DNA of 64,000 nt from Pseudoxanthomonas kalamensis DSM 18571 (GTDB taxonomy: Bacteria > Pseudomonadota > Gammaproteobacteria > Xanthomonadales > Xanthomonadaceae). The notes beneath the pieces are model-generated. The model made no database searches. It saw only the letters and a program-made list of their open reading frames with translations, and was not told the DNA's origin. The stretch covers positions 124,001-188,000 of the forward strand of contig NZ_PDWQ01000005.1 in NCBI RefSeq assembly GCF_010211745.1, read 5' to 3'. Shown here in pieces: positions 10,001 to 18,271 of the stretch. The translations under genes and the position numbers were made by a program. How positions within the stretch are numbered: position 1 is the stretch's first letter; each line of letters opens with the position of its first letter.

Positions 10001-10208
10001 CGACCATCGCCGGCGCGTACAGCTCGACCATTCGCAAGCTGCCCTGCACCTCGTGCAAGTAGCCGGCGCAGAAGCGCATGCGGCTGCCGTCCTCGGGATT
10101 CTCGGCGAAGGCCTCGATCTCCTGCCGCGCCAGCCGCAGGGTCTCGTCCAGCTCGGGCTTGACCCACCCCAGCACGGCCTGGCTCATCGCTTCCTGCAGA
10201 GCGCTCAC
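4056..10208 (-). CDS. chpA: Hybrid chemotaxis kinase ChpA/PilL of the type IV pilus system
   Basis: This 2050-residue CheA-type kinase controls twitching motility. A GTG start is chosen because AAGGAGG sits five bases upstream. Histidine phosphotransfer sites appear at H715 (FHTLKGSGR) and H1324 (LHTLKGGAR). Two more Hpt-like modules lack the usual lysine: H52 (LHEVQGSLR) and H882 (FHTMNGAFA). Residues of roughly 985-1290 form a long Glu/Ala/Val-rich acidic linker. The kinase core follows: N-box LLRNAIAHGLE near 1640, SDDGAGID, GRGVGMDVV, then a CheW-like domain and a receiver with D1976 in LLDIEMPRMDG. It is shorter than Pseudomonas ChpA (about 2470 residues), with fewer Hpt modules. Confidence 0.95.
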   Translation of the reverse strand: MSALQEAMSQAVLGWVKPELDETLRLARQEIEAFAENPEDGSRMRFCAGYLHEVQGSLRMVELYAPAMVAEELELLAEVLEAGTAQDRDEACATLMRGMVLLPDYLERLQSGHRDIPIVLLPLLNEIRAARGAPGISESVLFAPDLDRPLPETLPTPFGVPTIERESRQAQAHAHLERALAGWPEDGAPADPADLSSALGELLAATDALPLRRMLWVASAAAEAIGAGALPASEALRGHFAGVGRATRPSLPGGESGPGASPQEITRQFLYQISRSPAQHPSLDALREAFQLEAAAPSEAEIDHARSSISGRNRALLDTVGGAIKEELLRVKDALDLHLRTGAPVTALQAQVGELAGVADTLGMMGLGMARTVVMQQRDALDELVRGVRPADENALLDIAGALLYVDATLDDQVANLGAGDVAQAEDPRVLESRRTVEALAQEAIRNFAAAREGFVAFIETNWDHTELSEVPRLLDEVSGALRMLDMEQAGDYVEGVRRYVATELIDKRRVPGGPQLDTLADAMASLEYFLEALRDRRPNVDEILDITRSSLESLHYWPLPQGGAEIVVADAPPVVVEDEVEVEVEAGTGDEVEAAEETSTISLEPLQFEDDALRMPTSEPAADTRLSLDDAASEEDFATVADVAVEAPAPVVEEASAPAVGGFDFSNGDVDDEIRAVFLEEFDEELDNLGQLVPLWREAPEDMERLRTIRRVFHTLKGSGRLVGAVALGEFSWKVENMLNRVLDGTRPPSAAVVAVVDKATEVLPELNAALRGQGAVESDLPALQDLADQVAAGEDVYYTPAMAVLDKAAEEAMEQAQEADALSAAGFPSETEGTPAEVDAVLREILETEVGTHLETVRGWLQRAEQASPTADDALVRAFHTMNGAFAMADVPEITAVTGAAEGYLKRLLAAGETVPEAAVTAVADGEQAIRRTLAALQAESPRIPAFNELAERLSALRDSLPPPPSPAMIVMDGDAARETYAEDLPAIQPPQALDDEGALEFEVEVETDDEIVLSDADETFADDEDAIIIDDETIVASGMEDESPAPVASDYFNIDLTYVPLARTPLAEATAEGIVNGLTTNDAGGEAPVEVEAPAETEAVTDIDVPTEAVDVETPAEATAEIAEEVAEEIAEESAVAIDEIPVAEASATEPEVVEDADTGIPFEPVVEAMAESDETSESMIPDEVVLEEQIPEAPVPQAPPADEVVELEAGVEDIAVETPDDAAAEAEAVEAPFEPEVEAEPVQEPVEAPAEEPVVAEVETAAMAGEQESQPSASDYDPELVEIFIEEGRDLLDHSDGLLARLRETPTDLALIGGLQRDLHTLKGGARMAGLMEAGDLGHAIESLLEQAAGQRIELGADDIGLLERGFDRLHAMLADAEAQRAMELPEALIAEVVARAQGTSTGTAAGTAASDEAAATAVVELAPLSAPVEVEFTQVEELFAANPQEQVRVRAELLDRLVNHAGEVAIYRSRLEQQMGAFRGAMAELDRTNTRLHDQLRRLDLETEAQIVARYQREQDQRDPAFDPLELDRFSTLQQLSRALAESAADLTGLQGVLDDLSRQYDSLLQQQSRVSSELQDGLMRARMVPFESLVPRLRRVVRQAARDTGKQARLELEGTHGELDRNVLERMVAPLEHLLRNAIAHGLEQPRARRKVGKGDEGTVKIALRREGSEMVLQVSDDGAGIDHAAIRNQALRRGLIAKDASLSDGELERLILEPGFSTSEKVSQLAGRGVGMDVVYSEVRQLGGSLDIDSVAGKGTAFTLRLPQTLAVTQAVFVQIGETQFAVPVAAVGGIGRIARERFEAEGGSYVYGGEEYALHDLGALVGQVPAKAEGQPQIPLLLVRAGDLRAAVAVDQVLGNREIVVKPVGPQIASIPGIYGATITGDGQVVVILDAAPLVRRYISNPSLPEDTTPAPEQRRVPLVMVVDDSLTMRKVTGRVLERHNLEVVAARDGVEALEKLEEHIPDLMLLDIEMPRMDGYELATAMRADPRYRDVPIVMITSRSGEKHRQRAFEIGVQRYMGKPYQELDLMRNVYDLLGIARVRE

Positions 10209-10301
10209 GCACGCCTCCTTGCTGCGGACACGGCAATGCACCGGTGTCCGGAGCGTCGTGCCAGGGCCAGGTATTGCCTGTTCATCTCGGCCTTCCCCAC
10301 C

Positions 10302-12335
10302 TTATTCCGGCAACTTGAAGTCGGCGACGGAACGGCGCAGGTCGGCGGCCAGCTGCGCCAGGTGGCCGATCGATTCGGCCGTCTGCCCCGCGCCCAGCGA
10401 GGTCTGCGAGGTGATCTGGCGGATCACGCCCATCGTGTCGGTGATGTCCGAAGCCGCGCCAGACTGCTGTTGCGCTGCGCTGGAGATGCCCTTGATCAGC
10501 TCGTTGAGGTCGTTGGACACGCGCTCGATCTCGCCCAGCGCGGTGCCGGCGTCCTCGGCCAGACGCGCGCCCGACACCACTTCGGCGGTGGTCTGCTCCA
10601 TCGAGTTGACCGCTTCGTTGGTGTCGGCCTGGATCGCCTGCACCAGCGATTCGATGCGCCGGGTCGCATTGGAGGTGCGTTCGGCCAGACGCTGCACTTC
10701 GTCGGCGACCACCGCGAAACCGCGGCCGGCCTCGCCCGCCGAGGCGGCCTGCACCGCCGCGTTGAGCGCCAGGATGTTGGTCTGTTCAGAAATGTCGTTG
10801 ATCAGTTCCACCACCGAGCCGATTTCCTGCGAGGACTCGCCCAGTCGCTTGATGCGCTTGGAGGTTTCCTGGATCTGGTCGCGGATCTGGTCCATGCCGC
10901 GGATGGTTTCGCGGACCACGCCGGCGCCTTCGGTGGCGATCTGCACCGAACGCTGCGCCACCTCGGCCGAGTCGGTCGAGTTCTTCGATACCTGGCCGAT
11001 GCTGCGGGCGATGTCGTCGATGCGCTCGGAGGCGCTGTTGATCTGGTCGGCCTGGTGTCCGGCCGCTTCGGCCAGCTGCAGCGCGGTGGCCTGGGTTTCC
11101 TGGGTCGAGGCCGCCACCTGCACCGAGGTGTCGTTGATGGTGGTCACCAGGTTGCGCAGCTCGTCGACCGCGTAGTTGATGGCGTCGGCGATGGCGCCGG
11201 TCATGTCCTCGGTCACCGAGGCCTGCACGGTCAGGTCGCCTTCGCCGAGCGAGCTGATTTCGTCCAGCAACCGCATGATCGCCTGCTGGTTGCGGCTGTT
11301 GTATTCGACCTGGGTCTGGTAGCGGATTTCCTGTTCGCGCTGACGGCTGCGGTACAGGCTCCACAGCAGGCCGATGATCGACAGCAGCAGGGCGCCGCCG
11401 GAGAACACCGAAATCCAGAAGTTCGGGAACACGCGGGTGTCGCGGACCGAACCGAACGACGAGAACGCCTCGAACAGGCGGGTGCTGTCGTCGAGCAGCT
11501 TGCCCGAGCCCTCGGTCAGCGCGGCGGCAGCGCTCTGCGCGGCGAACAGGTTCTTGGAGCCGCCGAGGATGGCATCGAGGTCGCGCTTCATCGGCTCCCA
11601 CAGCGCCACCGATTGCTGCAGCGCGCCGCTGGCGGCGCCGCGCACCGGGACGATGCCGAGGCTCTCGTTGCCCTTGCTGAGGCCTTCCAGCACCTGACCA
11701 AACAGCACCGAGTCGCGCGCCAGCGCATCGCCGGCCGCGGACGCACCGGGGCCGCCGGCACGGATCTCGGTGACCCGGCGGGCCATGTTGCCGGCCAGTA
11801 CCACCTGCTGCAGGGCGTTGTAGATCTGCGAGGCCGGCGCGCCGCTGGCCGACATCGCGCGCACCACTTCGTTCAACTGCGCCTGCAGTTGCGGCACCTG
11901 GCCGACGAAGCGGTTGGCGTTGCCAGACAGCGCCAGCACCGCCGGCTCGCTGGCGATGATCTGCTCGGCGTTCTTGCCCAGCGGGGTCCAAGTGCTGACC
12001 AGTTGATCAAGCGGACGGTCGACCGCGCTCTCGTTGCCGTAACGGCTCTGCAACCCGCCGACCGTACTGTCGATCTGCTGCTTGGTCGCCTTGAACGCCT
12101 TGAACGCCGTCGCGTCGCCGGTGATCGCCTCGCGGCCCTGGTTGGCCAGCTGTTGCGACAGCACGCGCATGTCCGAAGCGCCGGTACTGGCACCGGACAG
12201 GCGGCTGCCATTCCAGGCCGACAACCCGGTGTTGGCGCCGAACACGATCACCGATAGCGCCAGCAGGATCAGCCAGAAGCTGGTCCCCAGGCTGCCCAGT
12301 TTGCCGGTGCCGGAAGTGGCAGGTGCAGTGCTCAT
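10302..12335 (-). CDS. pilJ: Type IV pilus methyl-accepting chemoreceptor PilJ
   Basis: This 677-residue inner-membrane receptor feeds the ChpA kinase. There is a transmembrane segment at about 19-40, a long periplasmic region to about 305 with paired PilJ-type helical repeats, and a second segment at about 306-325 (FSGGALLLSIIGLLWSLY). A HAMP-like region comes next, then a cytoplasmic signalling domain with the conserved hairpin tip GRGFAVVADEVQRLAERT. ATG at 12335 is preferred over the in-frame TTG just upstream because CAGGGG lies at a proper distance. It lies between pilI and chpA. Confidence 0.94.
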   Translation of the reverse strand: MSTAPATSGTGKLGSLGTSFWLILLALSVIVFGANTGLSAWNGSRLSGASTGASDMRVLSQQLANQGREAITGDATAFKAFKATKQQIDSTVGGLQSRYGNESAVDRPLDQLVSTWTPLGKNAEQIIASEPAVLALSGNANRFVGQVPQLQAQLNEVVRAMSASGAPASQIYNALQQVVLAGNMARRVTEIRAGGPGASAAGDALARDSVLFGQVLEGLSKGNESLGIVPVRGAASGALQQSVALWEPMKRDLDAILGGSKNLFAAQSAAAALTEGSGKLLDDSTRLFEAFSSFGSVRDTRVFPNFWISVFSGGALLLSIIGLLWSLYRSRQREQEIRYQTQVEYNSRNQQAIMRLLDEISSLGEGDLTVQASVTEDMTGAIADAINYAVDELRNLVTTINDTSVQVAASTQETQATALQLAEAAGHQADQINSASERIDDIARSIGQVSKNSTDSAEVAQRSVQIATEGAGVVRETIRGMDQIRDQIQETSKRIKRLGESSQEIGSVVELINDISEQTNILALNAAVQAASAGEAGRGFAVVADEVQRLAERTSNATRRIESLVQAIQADTNEAVNSMEQTTAEVVSGARLAEDAGTALGEIERVSNDLNELIKGISSAAQQQSGAASDITDTMGVIRQITSQTSLGAGQTAESIGHLAQLAADLRRSVADFKLPE

Positions 12336-12402
12336 CAATTGACCCCTGAAAACTTGTTCAAATCGCCACGACTATCAAAATGCAGGCTGCGTCGCCGTGC
12401 GG

Positions 12403-12939
12403 CTACAGCGCGGCCTGCCTGAATTCCGGCGTGCGCGCCAGCAACGACAGCGCGAACACCCCCCAATCCTGTTCGTCCCCGTGGAAGGCGCGTGTCACGA
12501 AGTGGCCGTAGCGGCCTTGGGTAAACGCCTCCGGCGGTTCGATCCCCTGCTCGTCGCGGAAACCGCGCTGGCCGTACAGCTCGTCGATGGTCAGCGCCAC
12601 GTCGCCACCGGCCTGGCGCATCACCAGCACGCGCTGGCCCTCGTGCAGCACGGTGCGCTCGCCCTGCAGGAACTGCTTCAGGTCGACCACCGGGAACAGG
12701 TTGCCGCGCAGGTTGCCGATCCCCAGCAGCCACGGCTGCGCGCCCGGCACCGGGGTGACCGGCGGCAGCGGCACGATCTCGACCACCTCGTCGAAGCCGG
12801 ACACCAGGCGGTGGCTGCCGATCCGGTAGCCGACGCCGCGCCACTGCTCCTGCAGATCCTCACGCGCCGGCAGCGCCACCGCGTGCGCCAGGCTGCGGCG
12901 CTCGTATTCGGCCAGAATATCGAACGGGGTGCGGATCAT
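12403..12939 (-). CDS. pilI: CheW-like coupling protein PilI
   Basis: This 178-residue CheW-domain protein couples PilJ to ChpA. Recognisable blocks are VEIVPLPPVTPVPGAQPWLLG and GNLRGNLFPVVDLKQFL, the latter holding the RG-containing loop typical of CheW. The start is supported by GGAG six bases upstream. It begins 19 bp after pilG ends, so transcription through pilG-pilI-pilJ is expected. No pilH gene separates pilG from pilI, unlike in Pseudomonas aeruginosa. Confidence 0.92.
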   Translation of the reverse strand: MIRTPFDILAEYERRSLAHAVALPAREDLQEQWRGVGYRIGSHRLVSGFDEVVEIVPLPPVTPVPGAQPWLLGIGNLRGNLFPVVDLKQFLQGERTVLHEGQRVLVMRQAGGDVALTIDELYGQRGFRDEQGIEPPEAFTQGRYGHFVTRAFHGDEQDWGVFALSLLARTPEFRQAAL

Positions 12940-12958
12940 CTCCTTCTCCGGTTCGCGC

Positions 12959-13360
12959 TCATGGGCTGACGTAGGTGCGGATGGCCGCGAGCAGTTCCTC
13001 GCGGGTGAATGGCTTGGTCAGGTACTGTTCCGAACCCACGATCCGCCCGCGCGCCTTGTCGAACAGGCCATCCTTGGACGACAGCATGATCACCGGAGTG
13101 GACTTGAAGACCTGGTTGTTCTTGATCAGCGCGCAGGTCTGGTAACCGTCCAGCCGCGGCATCATGATGTCGACGAAGATGATCTGCGGGTGGGTGTCGG
13201 CGATCTTGGCCAGCGCCTCGAAGCCGTCGCCGGCCGTGGTCACCTCGCAACCTTCCCGCTTGAGCAACGTCTCCGCCGTCCTGCGGATGGTCTTGGAGTC
13301 GTCGATCACCATCACCCGCAAGCCGCTGAGTTCTCCAGCCGGGCTCTCGTTGTCGCTCAT
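12959..13360 (-). CDS. pilG: Twitching motility response regulator PilG
   Basis: This 133-residue stand-alone CheY-like receiver is phosphorylated by ChpA and promotes pilus extension. It is nearly superimposable on Pseudomonas PilG: VMVIDDSKTIRRTAETLLK, FVDIMMPRLDGYQTCALIKN with the phosphoacceptor Asp, MLSSKDGLFDKA, and the LTKPF lysine. The start at 13360 (MSDNES) was chosen over longer in-frame options because GGGGAA precedes it and because of family length. It is the promoter-proximal gene of the operon and is divergent from gshB. Confidence 0.95.
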   Translation of the reverse strand: MSDNESPAGELSGLRVMVIDDSKTIRRTAETLLKREGCEVTTAGDGFEALAKIADTHPQIIFVDIMMPRLDGYQTCALIKNNQVFKSTPVIMLSSKDGLFDKARGRIVGSEQYLTKPFTREELLAAIRTYVSP

Positions 13361-13561
13361 TTGCCTGTGTTCCCCGTTCGCGCTGGGCTTCTTCGACAGT
13401 CGGGCCCGCTGCTGAACGGCTTTTATCCCAACCTGCGCACGCACTGTCAAGCCATGACCACGGTTTCGGCGGTTTTTCCGCCAACCTGAACCCCATGATG
13501 CGAACTTCGTCTCATTGCCCGCCTGCTACCATTCGCGCAGCGCTGTTGCCGGAAGCTCCGC

Positions 13562-14512
<951 letters not shown>

Positions 14513-14513
14513 G

Positions 14514-15389
14514 ATGGACACGGCCGTCGCCGCGCCGCCGATCAGCGACCGGGACCGGTTGGGCGCCACCCTGGTGCTGTCGCTGATCCTGCACGGGATC
14601 ATCGTGCTCGGGATCGGCTTCACCCTCGACGACGCCGCGCCGGTGGTGCCCACGCTGGACGTGATCCTCAGCCAGACCCGCACCCCGCTGACGCCGAAGG
14701 AGGCCGACTTCCTGGCCGCGGCCAACCAGCAGGGCGGCGGCGAGCACGAGCGTGCGCGCCGTCCGCGCGACAACCAGGCGGGCTGGGTGCCGCAGGCGCA
14801 GGCCGGCCTGGCCCCGCAGCCGTTGCGCGCGCAGTCGCCCGAGGCCGCGCCGCCGCCCGAAGCCCGGGTGGTCACCGCTCCGGACAGCCCGGTCACCGTG
14901 CCGCCGGCCGAAACCCGCCCGCAGCCGGAGCCGGACACCCTGCCCAGGGGCGAGCAGAAGATCCGCCACGATGCCGAAATGGCTCGTCTGGCCGCCGAGA
15001 TCCACCTGCGTTCGGAGATGTACGCCAAGCGGCCGAAGCGCAAGTTCGTCTCCGCCAGCACCCGCGAATACGTCTACGCCAACTACCTGCGCGCCTGGGT
15101 CGACCGCGCCGAGCGGGTCGGCAACCTGAACTATCCGGACGAGGCCCGGCGCAAGCGCCTGTCCGGCCAGCTGGTAATCAGCGTGGCGGTGCGCCGCGAC
15201 GGCTCGGTCGAACAGACCCGGATCATCCAGTCCAGCGGCATCCCGGTGCTGGATTCGGCGGCGCTGCGGATCGTGCAACTGGCGCAGCCGTTCCCGCCGC
15301 TGCCCGAGACCAGCGAGAACATCGACATCCTGCACGTCACCCGCACCTGGCAGTTCCTGCCCGGCGGCGAAGTCCGCGACGAGCGCTGA
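14514..15389 (+). CDS. TonB-family energy transducer
   Basis: This 291-residue protein has a cytoplasmic N-terminus, one membrane anchor at about 18-37 (LGATLVLSLILHGIIVLGIG), and a Pro/Ala-rich periplasmic span (about 75-150). The C-terminal TonB domain (about 195-291) includes NYPDEARRKRLSGQLVISV, where TonB proteins have YPxxA. Such proteins transmit proton-motive force from ExbB/ExbD to outer-membrane receptors. The coupled position after gshB without exbB/exbD suggests a secondary TonB; which receptor it serves is unknown. The ATG is one base after the gshB stop, so translation is probably coupled. Confidence 0.88.
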   Translation: MDTAVAAPPISDRDRLGATLVLSLILHGIIVLGIGFTLDDAAPVVPTLDVILSQTRTPLTPKEADFLAAANQQGGGEHERARRPRDNQAGWVPQAQAGLAPQPLRAQSPEAAPPPEARVVTAPDSPVTVPPAETRPQPEPDTLPRGEQKIRHDAEMARLAAEIHLRSEMYAKRPKRKFVSASTREYVYANYLRAWVDRAERVGNLNYPDEARRKRLSGQLVISVAVRRDGSVEQTRIIQSSGIPVLDSAALRIVQLAQPFPPLPETSENIDILHVTRTWQFLPGGEVRDER

Positions 15390-15474
15390 GCGTCGCCTGC
15401 AACAAACCGTTTCCTCGGCATCGACGGCCGGACGACGGTCCCGTGCCATCCTGCCGGCCCACAGGAGGATCGAC

Positions 15475-16338
15475 ATGACCCTGATCATCCCGCCGCGCAT
15501 CCACGACCTTGGTGACGGCTTCGAAGTCCGCCGCGCGGTGCCGACCCTGCAGGCGCGCAGCGTCGGCCCGTTCGTGTTCGTCGATCACATGGGGCCGGCC
15601 GAATTCGCCGCCGGTCGCGGCGTGGACGTGCGCCCGCACCCGCACATCGGCCTGGCCACGGTCACCTACCTGTGGTCCGGCAGCATGCACCACCGCGACA
15701 CCCTGGGCTCGGATCAGGTCATCCTGCCGGGCGACGTCAACTGGATGACCGCCGGCCGCGGCATCGCCCATTCCGAACGTACCCCGGCAACGGCGCGCGG
15801 CCATGCCCACGACCTGCACGGCATGCAGACCTGGGTGGCGCTGCCGCTGGAAGCAGAGGAAACCGCGCCGGAATTCCACCACCACCCCGGCGACAGCCTG
15901 CCGCAGCAGCAGCGCGGCGGCGCCCGGCTGCGCGTCATCGCCGGTCGCGGCTTCGGCGAGGAATCGCCGGTCAAGGTGTTCTCCGGCACTTTCAATGTGG
16001 CCCTGGACCTAGAGGCGGAAGCCGAACTGGGCATCGGCCCCGATGCACCCGAGCGTGCGCTGTACATCCTGGACGGCGAGGCCCAACTGGACGGTGCCGA
16101 CGTCCCGGCGCGCCACCTGCTGCTGCTGGACCCGGGCCGTCCGGCGCGGTTGCGCGCGAAGACGCCACTGAAGGCGCTGCTGGTCGGCGGCGAGCCGCTG
16201 GACGCCCCCCGCCACCTGTGGTGGAACTTCGTCTCCAGTTCGCGCGAGCGCATCGAGCAGGCCAAGCATGACTGGCAGGAAGACCGCTTCGGACGCATCC
16301 CCGGCGAAACCGAATTCATCCCGCTGCCCGAGCGCTGA
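15475..16338 (+). CDS. Pirin family protein (first copy)
   Basis: This 287-residue bicupin carries the pirin metal-site pattern: two His in RPHPHIGLATVTY (about 60-72), and His and Glu in GIAHSERTP (about 100). GVNWMTAGR-type residues (DVNWMTAGRG) precede the second pair. Metal-binding pirins include quercetin dioxygenases and redox-responsive regulators; which activity applies here cannot be read from sequence. AGGAGG lies just upstream of the start. It follows tonB by 85 bp. A second pirin gene of the same length lies beyond aqpZ on the other strand, but its sequence is clearly different. Confidence 0.9.
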   Translation: MTLIIPPRIHDLGDGFEVRRAVPTLQARSVGPFVFVDHMGPAEFAAGRGVDVRPHPHIGLATVTYLWSGSMHHRDTLGSDQVILPGDVNWMTAGRGIAHSERTPATARGHAHDLHGMQTWVALPLEAEETAPEFHHHPGDSLPQQQRGGARLRVIAGRGFGEESPVKVFSGTFNVALDLEAEAELGIGPDAPERALYILDGEAQLDGADVPARHLLLLDPGRPARLRAKTPLKALLVGGEPLDAPRHLWWNFVSSSRERIEQAKHDWQEDRFGRIPGETEFIPLPER

Positions 16339-16458
16339 GCCCTGCAATAACAAAAATTCAACATTTCCTCGCGGGGCTTCCGCTATTTTCTGCGCGCCGC
16401 CACTACCCTAATCTCACAAACGGTGGCCACGACAACAACTTACATCCGGGGAATTCAC

Positions 16459-17196
16459 ATGACTCTTGGGAAAAAACTTGCAGCCGAATTTCTCGGCACG
16501 TTCTGGCTGGTGCTGGGCGGCTGCGGCAGCGCCGTGCTGGCGGCCAATTTCGGCGGCGACGGCAACCCGCTGGGCATCGGCCTGCTGGGCGTGTCGCTGG
16601 CCTTCGGCCTGACCGTGCTGACCGGCGCCTATGCCTTCGGCCACATTTCCGGCGGCCATTTCAACCCGGCGGTGAGCTTCGGCCTGTGGGCCGGCGGCCG
16701 CTTCCCGACCAGGGACCTGCTGCCCTACATCGTGGCCCAAGTGCTGGGCGCGATCGCCGCGGGCTTCATCCTGTTCCAGATCGCCAGTGGCCAGGCCGGT
16801 TTCGCGATCGACCCGACCTCCGCCGGCGCTTTCGCCAGCAACGGCTATGACGCGCTGTCGCCGGGCGGCTACAGCGTGGCCGCAGCCTTCCTGTGCGAAG
16901 TGGTGCTGACCGCGTTCTTCCTGATCGTGATCATGGGCTCGACCCACGGCCGCGCCCCGGCCGGTTTCGCCCCGATCGCCATCGGTCTGGCGCTGACCCT
17001 GATCCACCTGATCAGCATCCCGGTCACCAACACCTCGGTGAACCCGGCCCGCTCCACCGGCGTGGCGCTGTTCGCCGGCAGCGGCGCGATGGGCCAGCTG
17101 TGGCTGTTCTGGCTGGCGCCAATCCTCGGCGGCCTGATCGGCGGCATCCTGTACAAGGGCATCTGCCGCAACGAACCCGAGGTTGTCGGCAACTGA
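16459..17196 (+). CDS. aqpZ: Aquaporin Z, water-selective channel
   Basis: This 245-residue, six-helix inner-membrane MIP channel has both pore motifs intact, NPA at N69 (HFNPAV) and N195 (VNPARS). The filter positions resemble water-selective AqpZ rather than GlpF: Phe49 in VSLAFGL, His183 in LIHLIS, and Arg198 after the second NPA. The start [10 protein letters not shown] is chosen over an upstream in-frame ATG by family alignment and by GGGGAA upstream. It has its own hairpin terminator downstream, consistent with a single-gene unit. Confidence 0.95.
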   Translation: MTLGKKLAAEFLGTFWLVLGGCGSAVLAANFGGDGNPLGIGLLGVSLAFGLTVLTGAYAFGHISGGHFNPAVSFGLWAGGRFPTRDLLPYIVAQVLGAIAAGFILFQIASGQAGFAIDPTSAGAFASNGYDALSPGGYSVAAAFLCEVVLTAFFLIVIMGSTHGRAPAGFAPIAIGLALTLIHLISIPVTNTSVNPARSTGVALFAGSGAMGQLWLFWLAPILGGLIGGILYKGICRNEPEVVGN

Positions 17197-17226
17197 CGCT
17201 CAGCGCACCAAGCTTGCACGAAAAGG

Positions 17227-17255
17227 AAAAGCCACGCCCAAGGGCGTGGCTTTTT
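17227..17255. terminator. Rho-independent terminator after aqpZ
   Basis: The sequence shows an A-run, then arms GCCACGCC and GGCGTGGC around a CAAG loop, then five T. The A-run on the left arm lets it work in both directions, so it could also stop transcripts of the leftward pirin gene. Confidence 0.9.
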
Positions 17256-17281
17256 CATTGCCGTGACGAATTCCTGTCGGC

Positions 17282-18145
17282 TCAGAAACGGCCTTCCTGG
17301 TAATCGACAAAGGCCTGCATCAGTTCCTGCCGGGTATTCATGACGAACGGGCCGTGCCGCATCACCGGCTCGCGCAGCGGTCGGCCGGCGACCAGGATCG
17401 CGCGCAACGGCTGCTTGCCGGCGCGCAGAGCCAGCCGGTTGCCGCCGCCGAGGATCGCCAGTTCCTGCGACTCCAGCGCACGCGCATCCTTGCCCTCGCC
17501 GACCGTGGCCGCGCCCTCGTAAGCGTACAGGAAGGCGTTGTGGCCTTCCGGCAGCAGGTAGTCCCAGCCGACGCCCGGCTCCAGCGCGATGTCCAGATAG
17601 ACCGGATCGGTGGCCGGCTGCGAGATCGGGCCGTCAATACCGTCGACCCGGCCGGCGATGACCTTGATCGCCACGCCCTCGGTCGGCTGCGCCAACGGCA
17701 GCCGCGCCGGCGCGTATTCCTGGTACTTCGGCTCGCTCATCTTGTCGCGCGCCGGCAGGTTGATCCACAGCTGGAAGCCGCGCATGCGCCCGGATTCCTG
17801 TTCCGGCATTTCCGAATGCACCAGGCCGCGACCGGCGGTCATCCACTGCACACTGCCGGGGGTCAGCAGACCCTCGTGGCCGTGGTTGTCGCGGTGGCGT
17901 ATGCGCCCGTCCAGCATGTAGGTCACGGTCTCGAAACCGCGATGCGGGTGGTCCGGAAAACCGGCGATGTAGTCCTCCGCGCGGTCGGTGCCGAACTCGT
18001 CCAGCAACAGGAACGGGTCCAGATCCGGCAGCTCGGGGCCGCCGATCACCCGGGTCAGGCGGACCCCGGCACCATCGGAAGTCGCCCGGCCGCGCACCGT
18101 GCGGACGATGCGCGCCGGTTCGATGGCGTGGATGCTTGCGTTCAT
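17282..18145 (-). CDS. Pirin family protein (second copy)
   Basis: This 287-residue pirin has the metal-binding pattern DHPHRGFETVTY (two His) and GLVHSEMP (His, Glu), and WMTAGRG between them. The N-terminal RATSDGAGVRLTRVIGG and DPFLLLDEF blocks match the common bacterial pirin (YhhW-like) subgroup better than the first copy does. Start MNASIHAIE is supported by GGGGAA a few bases upstream; a longer in-frame reading lacks support. It converges with aqpZ across the bidirectional terminator. Function may be dioxygenase or regulatory. Confidence 0.9.
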   Translation of the reverse strand: MNASIHAIEPARIVRTVRGRATSDGAGVRLTRVIGGPELPDLDPFLLLDEFGTDRAEDYIAGFPDHPHRGFETVTYMLDGRIRHRDNHGHEGLLTPGSVQWMTAGRGLVHSEMPEQESGRMRGFQLWINLPARDKMSEPKYQEYAPARLPLAQPTEGVAIKVIAGRVDGIDGPISQPATDPVYLDIALEPGVGWDYLLPEGHNAFLYAYEGAATVGEGKDARALESQELAILGGGNRLALRAGKQPLRAILVAGRPLREPVMRHGPFVMNTRQELMQAFVDYQEGRF

Positions 18146-18271
18146 TGCGTTCCCCCGTGTCAGGCTGCACGCAAGATGGCACCGCCCCCGCCTGCGCAAA
18201 ACCGCAGGCGCTGCAACCGTCCGTTCCATTCGTGACCGCCGCCGCGAACCGCCCCCGACGGGTCGCAGTCG

